A DNA stretch of 28,926 nt from CAYJLA01 sp964371305 (GTDB taxonomy: Bacteria > Bacillota_I > Bacilli_A > RFN20 > CAG-826): assembly GCA_964371305.1 (NCBI GenBank), contig CAYJLA010000014.1:1-28926 (forward strand), in the 5' to 3' direction. Position 1 is the stretch's first letter; each line of letters opens with the position of its first letter. A program made the translations under genes and the position numbers. The notes below the pieces were generated by a model. It was not told where the DNA came from and ran no database searches. It was given only the letters and a program-made list of their open reading frames with translations. This document shows positions 24,633 to 28,926 of this stretch, one piece after another.

Positions 24633-24821
24633 ATGTCAAGAATTTGTCCAGTATCAGGAAAAGCACCAATGAGCGGTAACAACCGTTCTCATTCACTTCG
24701 TGCAACACGTAGAGTTCAAAACGTTAACTTACAAAAATATAAAGTAGAAGTAGATGGTAAGTTAATGACAATTAGAATGTCAACTCGTGCATATCGTACA
24801 TTAATTAAAGGTACAAGATAA
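24633..24821 (+). CDS. rpmB: 50S ribosomal protein bL28
   Basis: A 62-residue basic protein with the bL28 pattern: MSRICPVSGKAPMSGNNRSH, then SLRATRRVQNVNLQKYKV and MSTRAYRTLIKG at the end. Length is normal. It lacks the paired Cys of zinc-binding forms (only one Cys). GAGGT lies seven bases before the ATG. It is convergent with the rlmN-prpC-prkC-rsgA-rpe run, as in Bacillus, where rpmB lies next to this cluster. A terminator follows at 24837-24862. Confidence 0.97.
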   Translation: MSRICPVSGKAPMSGNNRSHSLRATRRVQNVNLQKYKVEVDGKLMTIRMSTRAYRTLIKGTR

Positions 24822-24836
24822 TTTAATCAAAAAAAT

Positions 24837-24862
24837 AAAGTCCTAGAAATAGGACTTTTTTT
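24837..24862. terminator. Bidirectional terminator between rpmB and the membrane protein gene
   Basis: AAAGTCCTA (24837-24845) pairs with TAGGACTTT (24850-24858) over a GAAA tetraloop, followed by a T run to 24862 and preceded by an A-rich run (24829-24839), so it can work on both strands. The stop codon of the minus-strand gene (24863-24861) touches the T run. Confidence 0.9.
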
Positions 24863-25508
24863 ATATCATAAATATTAACATGAAATGAGCGATAAGATTC
24901 AAAAATATAAATACCCATTGGCTATATGCCAAAACAAAATATTTTGGCCTTACATAAACAACTTGTTCATCCACTACCTTTTTTTCTAGGTTTGCCCAAT
25001 GTGCAATTTTTGGACTAAACATTACTATTAATTTAACAATAAGAAGAAGCGATGTAATTGAAATAACGACAGTGCGTTTAATAAAATCAAACTCTAATAG
25101 ATTAAAATTATATATTATAAAAATACAGTCGAAACATATCGATAGAATAAAAAATAATACTGAAACTAATATCAAGTTTTTAGAATTGTTAACTTTGTCA
25201 TAAAACATTGCAAACTCTATAATTAAATTAATAATTCCGATGCCACTTATTAAAATAACAAAAGCACTATCATACACTAAAACACTTAAAATTACAAAAG
25301 TTGATAGTAAGAAAACTCTTGAAATTATATACAATATTTTAGGATACAGTAAATTTCTATTTGATGAATTAAATAATTCACTAGGAAACATATTCAAAAA
25401 CGAATATTTTTCATTTGACTCATCACTATGTGCCCTACTTGAGAAATATAGAAACGTAATAAATAGTAATAAAGATGCTATAAGACTAATGTAAAAACTA
25501 TTATTCAT
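24861..25508 (-). CDS. Unknown multi-helix membrane protein
   Basis: I do not recognise the family. The 215-residue protein is mostly hydrophobic, with about six helices: 5-22, 58-78, 82-105, 111-134, 145-164 and 192-214. An N-terminal polar loop (SSRAHSDESNEKYSFLNMFP) follows helix 1, and a charged segment (NLEKKVVDEQVVYVRPKYF) precedes the last helix. No catalytic motif is visible. It overlaps the end of rpe by eight bases and has a poor ribosome binding site, so it is probably coupled to rpe. It sits where Bacillus has thiN, between rpe and rpmB, but is unrelated in sequence. It ends at a bidirectional terminator. Confidence 0.7.
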   Translation of the reverse strand: MNNSFYISLIASLLLFITFLYFSSRAHSDESNEKYSFLNMFPSELFNSSNRNLLYPKILYIISRVFLLSTFVILSVLVYDSAFVILISGIGIINLIIEFAMFYDKVNNSKNLILVSVLFFILSICFDCIFIIYNFNLLEFDFIKRTVVISITSLLLIVKLIVMFSPKIAHWANLEKKVVDEQVVYVRPKYFVLAYSQWVFIFLNLIAHFMLIFMI

Positions 25509-26163
25509 TTAATAAATCTTTAATTCTTTCAGCTACATCATCTTGATTAAATAAGTAAGAACCAGCAACAAGTACGTCAACACCAGCGTCTTTGCAATAA
25601 CCTCCTGTTTCAGAGTTAATACCACCATCAACTTCAATAAGTACGTTTAATTTATCATTATCAATTTTCTTTCTTAAATATTTGATTTTATCTAATGCAT
25701 TTGTAATGAATGATTGACCACCTTTACCTGGCTCTACTGACATAATCAAAACTAAGTCTATCATATGTAATACTTTGTTTAGAACATCTACTTCAGTGCT
25801 TGGTTTTATAGAAATTCCAACTTTAACACCTCTGCTTTTTATATGTTTAATTACTTCAATTAGTTCATCTGGCGAATCAACAGCTTCATAATGAAATGTA
25901 ATATAATCTGCACCTGCATCAATATAACTGTCTGCAACCATCTTAGGGTTAACTACCATAATGTGAACATCTTTTATAATATTATCTATTTTTGCAATTT
26001 GTCTTAAATCATCTGGCGAAAAAGTTACCGCAGGGACAAAAATTCCATCCATTACATCGAAATGAATCCACTCGGCTCCATTTTGTTGCATCTCAATAGT
26101 TTCTTTAAAAAGATTATTTTTATCAGCGGCAAGCAATGAAGGACTAACAATAATTTTTTTCAT
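25501..26163 (-). CDS. rpe: Ribulose-phosphate 3-epimerase
   Basis: It interconverts ribulose 5-phosphate and xylulose 5-phosphate in the pentose phosphate pathway. The 220-residue TIM barrel has SPSLLAAD (7-14), HFDVMDGIFVP (34-44, metal His34 and Asp36), DVHIMV (65-70, His67), MSVEPGKGGQSF (141-152) and EVDGGIN (177-183, Asp179). All metal and catalytic residues are present. GAGAGGAAA precedes ATG 26163. It follows rsgA after one base and overlaps the unknown membrane protein by eight. The prpC-prkC-rsgA-rpe order matches Bacillus. Confidence 0.96.
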   Translation of the reverse strand: MKKIIVSPSLLAADKNNLFKETIEMQQNGAEWIHFDVMDGIFVPAVTFSPDDLRQIAKIDNIIKDVHIMVVNPKMVADSYIDAGADYITFHYEAVDSPDELIEVIKHIKSRGVKVGISIKPSTEVDVLNKVLHMIDLVLIMSVEPGKGGQSFITNALDKIKYLRKKIDNDKLNVLIEVDGGINSETGGYCKDAGVDVLVAGSYLFNQDDVAERIKDLLNE

Positions 26164-26164
26164 T

Positions 26165-27019
26165 TTATTTCCTCTCGTTATCTATATCGTCTATCAACTT
26201 TAAATATATATTATAACAATTGTCGGTTATATTTCCATCTTTAAGCATTGTTTTTATCATGCATTTGTTCTCACTTTTATGCAAACAATTAGTATAAAAG
26301 CATTTTGTAAAATTTCTTTTAAACGGTGGGTAATATTGTGCTAATTGTTCTTTTGTCAACAACAAATCTAAGGAAGAGAAACCTGGAGTATCCGCTACTA
26401 ATCCATCACACATGCTAAGCAGTACTACTTCTTTTGTAGTATGCTTACCCCTGTTTAAAACTGTTGATATTTCACGTACTTTTCTATTAAATGAAGCATC
26501 TAGTAAATTAATCAATGTTGATTTTCCTACTCCAGTTTGTCCCATTAAAACACTAACTTTATTAGTAAGCATTTCTTTAATGGATGATAGCATTTTTTCA
26601 TCATCTTTCCCAACTATAAAGAAATCGACTAGACATTGACTAAATTCAACTTTTATTCTTTCTAGCAATTCTTTATCATCGAATAAATCGCTTTTGGTGA
26701 GGATTACTTTTGCATGTATTTCATTTAAATTTGCATATGTCAAAAATTTATAAATAAGTTGGAACGAAAACTCTGGTTCCTTTAAAGACATTACAATAAT
26801 TAATTGATCAACGTTAGATATTTTTGGACGTATTAAAAGATTTTTTCTTTCCTTTATTGAACTTATTATACCTGCATCTTTATCAAACTCTACATCATCA
26901 CCGACTAAAACTTCCTTAGATTGAAACTTTAAAATACCTCTACCTATTACATTGTAAGTAATGTTATCACACAGTATTGTGTACACACCGTATTTTGAAG
27001 CTATAACTTTTCCAATCAT
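26165..27019 (-). CDS. rsgA: Small ribosomal subunit assembly GTPase RsgA
   Basis: A circularly permuted GTPase that helps 30S maturation. The 284-residue protein has an N-terminal OB-fold (about 1-60), the permuted G motifs in order G4 TKSD (108-111), G1 GQTGVGKST (160-168), G2 GKHTT (191-195) and G3 DTPGFS (210-215), and a C-terminal zinc knuckle (Cys240, Cys245, His247, Cys253). All are intact. Its ATG overlaps the prkC stop (ATGA). In Bacillus it is a target of PrkC phosphorylation, in keeping with the shared operon. Confidence 0.96.
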   Translation of the reverse strand: MIGKVIASKYGVYTILCDNITYNVIGRGILKFQSKEVLVGDDVEFDKDAGIISSIKERKNLLIRPKISNVDQLIIVMSLKEPEFSFQLIYKFLTYANLNEIHAKVILTKSDLFDDKELLERIKVEFSQCLVDFFIVGKDDEKMLSSIKEMLTNKVSVLMGQTGVGKSTLINLLDASFNRKVREISTVLNRGKHTTKEVVLLSMCDGLVADTPGFSSLDLLLTKEQLAQYYPPFKRNFTKCFYTNCLHKSENKCMIKTMLKDGNITDNCYNIYLKLIDDIDNERK

Positions 27020-27906
27020 TTATCGCTAAACCCAAAAAACCTTGCAAAAAGTCCCTTTTTAGTTTTATTTTCTCGATTTTCACTTATGAAATTTTCCAAA
27101 TCAACTCTGAGTTCATTTACACTAGAGTATCTATCTTCAGGTCGTTTTTCAGTAGCTCTTAAAATAATTTTATTAATGGCTTGAGGTAAGTTTTCAACAT
27201 AATCACTAGGCAAAGGCATCTTATTTTTTATGTGTTGAGCAGCTACTTCAACAAGTTCACCATCTTCAAATGGAAGACGTTTAGTAAATAGTTCAAACAT
27301 TGTAATTCCTATTGAATAGATATCACTTTGGAACGAAGGTTTATGTGATTGCATAATTTCAGGAGCTAAGTAATGAACACTACCCATAATTGAATTATTT
27401 TTTTCCTTAATTTTATTTTCTTCATTTAAATCAATAGCGATACCAAAGTCACTTAATTTTACAGAACCATCTAGTGATATAAAAACATTATCAGGTTTAA
27501 TATCACAATGTATAATTCCTCTACTATGACAATAACTGACTGCGGAGCAGAGTTGCAAAACATATTGTGCCATTTCCACAAACGAAAAATTTGTTAAAAA
27601 ATCAATTTTTTCTCTCATAGTTTGACCTTTTATATATTCTAAAATCATATATGGTCTATTATCAATTTCACCAGAATTAAACACCTTTATAATATTAGGG
27701 TGACTTAATTTTGCTTCAATCTCAGCTTCAGTAATAAACCTCTCTACATTTTTATTATCATTTAAAAGTTTTGGCAACATCACTTTCATTGCCCTACTTT
27801 TTTTATAAATTAGATCGTTGACTTCATAAACTTCAGCCATTCCACCAGTTGATATTTTAGTAGTAACTCTATATCTATCGTCTATTTTAATACCTAAACT
27901 AATCAT
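27016..27906 (-). CDS. prkC: PrkC-type serine/threonine kinase, catalytic domain only
   Basis: A Hanks-type kinase of 296 residues. The domain is complete: glycine loop STGGMAEVYEV (19-29), AMKVM with Lys41, HCDIKPDN (133-140, catalytic Asp135 and Asn140), DFGIAI (153-158), GSVHYLAPEI (175-184), SDIYSIG (194-200), and KRPEDRY (254-260). The HRD arginine is Cys134, and the activation loop (159-175) has no Thr, where Bacillus PrkC has a phosphorylated Thr cluster. After the kinase domain only about 25 basic residues follow: no transmembrane helix and no PASTA repeats, against about 650 residues in Bacillus PrkC. GGGAAGTGA precedes ATG 27906; it overlaps prpC by eight bases and rsgA by four. A wall-independent, possibly constitutive kinase is inferred. 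Confidence 0.93.
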   Translation of the reverse strand: MISLGIKIDDRYRVTTKISTGGMAEVYEVNDLIYKKSRAMKVMLPKLLNDNKNVERFITEAEIEAKLSHPNIIKVFNSGEIDNRPYMILEYIKGQTMREKIDFLTNFSFVEMAQYVLQLCSAVSYCHSRGIIHCDIKPDNVFISLDGSVKLSDFGIAIDLNEENKIKEKNNSIMGSVHYLAPEIMQSHKPSFQSDIYSIGITMFELFTKRLPFEDGELVEVAAQHIKNKMPLPSDYVENLPQAINKIILRATEKRPEDRYSSVNELRVDLENFISENRENKTKKGLFARFFGFSDK

Positions 27907-28675
27907 GATTCACTTCCCATAAACTAATCGCTATATTATCACTACCGCCATTATTATTTGCTATTCTAATTAAACTATCGACTTTCTGTGCAGTAGTATC
28001 ATCTGTTTTCAATATTGAAAACATTTCTTTTTCACTTATATTATTTGTTAAGCCGTCACTGCATAACAATATGTTTTCTCCTTTATATGGATAAACAGTA
28101 ATTGTATAATTTACTGACGGATATATACCTAATGCATTCATTAAAATGTTTTTATCTGGATGATTATTTGCTTCAGTTTCTGATATTTCACCAGTTTTCA
28201 TTAAATAATTTACATACGATTGATCTTCACTCAATTGATGAATAGTTGCGTCTGTGTAAGAGTAACATCTAGAGTCACCAACATTTAACACTATTAATTT
28301 ATTTTTTCTGATAAACGCAGCAACTAATGTTGTTCCCATACCTTTGTACATCGGGAAACAATCAGCTTCATTATATATGATTTTATTACACTGGCTTATA
28401 ACTTGTGTTAACCATAACTTAGCAAAATGAATAGAGAAAAATTTATTTTTAGCAAAAAATAAGTCTTCAAAATGACTTACTGCTGTCGAAGAAGCATAAT
28501 CACCTTTATTATGTCCGCCCATTCCATCGCAAACCAGCATTAAAACATCTTTAGATGCATTGACTAATACCTTAGCTTGGTCTTCGTTATTTATACGCAC
28601 CATCCCTATGTCACTTTTGAATGCAAAAGTACCATTATAAGGTTTTATTTTGTTTTTGCCCTTAATTGACCACAT
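27899..28675 (-). CDS. prpC: PP2C-type protein phosphatase PrpC
   Basis: A metal-dependent phosphatase that reverses PrkC action. From ATG 28675 it has 258 residues with FAFKSDIGMVRINNEDQ (17-33, metal Asp32), CDGMGGHNKGDYAS (49-62, Asp50), GMGTTL, NVGDSRCYSY, SEDQSYV, LCSDGLTNNIS and GGSDNIAIS. All four acidic metal ligands are present. The start is unsure: 28675 has only AAAGGA at a long spacing, and TTG 28717 (AGGTG upstream) would add 14 basic residues. Either way it overlaps the end of rlmN, by 31 or 73 bases. It overlaps prkC by eight bases, the usual pair. Confidence 0.9.
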   Translation of the reverse strand: MWSIKGKNKIKPYNGTFAFKSDIGMVRINNEDQAKVLVNASKDVLMLVCDGMGGHNKGDYASSTAVSHFEDLFFAKNKFFSIHFAKLWLTQVISQCNKIIYNEADCFPMYKGMGTTLVAAFIRKNKLIVLNVGDSRCYSYTDATIHQLSEDQSYVNYLMKTGEISETEANNHPDKNILMNALGIYPSVNYTITVYPYKGENILLCSDGLTNNISEKEMFSILKTDDTTAQKVDSLIRIANNNGGSDNIAISLWEVNHD

Positions 28676-28926
28676 GCTGCGTCTATGTCCTTTCCGAATT
28701 CTTTCCGAATTGTGCAATTTACACCTATTCTGTTAAGCATTTTATAAAAACTATCAATAACGTTTTTTTCGCTTCTATCATAAATTGATTCACTGACTTT
28801 ATTATAAGGTATTATATTCACATATGCTAGAGTACCCTTTATTAAAGTAGCTAGTTGTGAAGCACATTCTCTAGAATCATTAATATCTTTTAATAAAATA
28901 TATTCAAAAGTAACTCTTCGTTTTGT
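28645..28926 (-). CDS. rlmN: 23S rRNA/tRNA adenine-C2 methyltransferase RlmN (C-terminal part)
   Basis: The minus strand from the window edge gives 93 codons and a TAA (28647-28645). The residues match the end of RlmN: RRVTFEYILLKDINDS, then AYVNIIPYN and DIDAACGQLR, which contains the second catalytic Cys that carries the methyl group. RlmN is a radical SAM enzyme that methylates A2503 of 23S rRNA and A37 of tRNA. The radical SAM CxxxCxxC motif lies beyond the window. rlmN before prpC-prkC is the Bacillus order. Confidence 0.93.
   Translation of the reverse strand, partial: TKRRVTFEYILLKDINDSRECASQLATLIKGTLAYVNIIPYNKVSESIYDRSEKNVIDSFYKMLNRIGVNCTIRKEFGKDIDAACGQLRAKTK

Noticed and set aside
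1..28926. Mycoplasma genetic code (TGA as Trp)
   Set aside because: TGA serves as the stop of the desulfurase, ezrA and prkC genes, and conserved Trp positions use TGG.
1..28926. CRISPR arrays, insertion sequences, prophage or defence genes
   Set aside because: No regularly spaced repeats, transposase, integrase or phage-type genes were found; nearly all frames are housekeeping genes.

Overview
The window is AT-rich, gene-dense chromosomal DNA of a low-GC Firmicutes/Mollicutes-type bacterium. EzrA, RsgA-PrkC-PrpC-RlmN, ThiI beside a cysteine desulfurase, rpsD-tyrS and infC-rpmI-rplT with its leader are all Bacillus-like neighbourhoods. TGA is used as a normal stop (cysteine desulfurase, ezrA and prkC all end in TGA) and Trp is TGG, so this is not a Mycoplasma/Spiroplasma code-4 genome. 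A reduced-genome Bacilli lineage (Acholeplasma-like, Izemoplasma/RF39-like or Erysipelotrichia-like) fits, but that is inference. I see no mobile element, CRISPR array, tRNA or rRNA gene, and no gene-free stretch longer than 300 bases.

Layout. 1-805 (-): 5' part of dnaB (helicase loading), running off the left edge. 806-1021: divergent spacer with three DnaA boxes. 1022-6190 (+): pfkA-pyk-glk-thrS, tightly packed (glycolysis plus ThrRS). 6191-7500 (+): promoter, L20-type attenuator leader and infC-rpmI-rplT, with infC starting at an AUU codon. 7508-7554: bidirectional terminator. 11546-7544 (-): ezrA, NifZ-type cysteine desulfurase, thiI, joined by ATGA overlaps. 11625-12408 (+): consensus promoter, S4-type leader, rpsD. 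12421-12451: bidirectional terminator. 14725-12461 (-): LacI/CcpA-like regulator and tyrS, with a cre-like site in the promoter. 23967-14812 (-): glgC, a glgD-glgA fusion, leuS, pepV, trmB, pncB as one tightly spaced run. 24032-24508 (+): small two-helix membrane protein. 24564-24821 (+): rpmB. 28926-24861 (-): rlmN (partial), prpC, prkC, rsgA, rpe and an unknown multi-helix membrane protein.

How it works together. The content is housekeeping: glucose phosphorylation, glycolysis and ADP-glucose-based glycogen synthesis on one side, and translation (three aminoacyl-tRNA synthetases, five ribosomal proteins, IF3, ribosome assembly, tRNA/rRNA modification) on the other. The most unusual points are: (1) a single 854-residue GlgD-GlgA polypeptide next to glgC; (2) a PrkC-type kinase cut down to its catalytic domain, with HCD instead of HRD, no Thr in the activation loop, and no membrane or PASTA part; (3) DnaA boxes between dnaB and pfkA; (4) three genes whose -10 element lies so close to the ATG that they look leaderless; (5) active-site substitutions in PfkA and a ROK glucokinase without the zinc motif; (6) a 13-base dyad shared by the infC and rpmB upstream regions. 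I did not find a clearly new multi-gene system.
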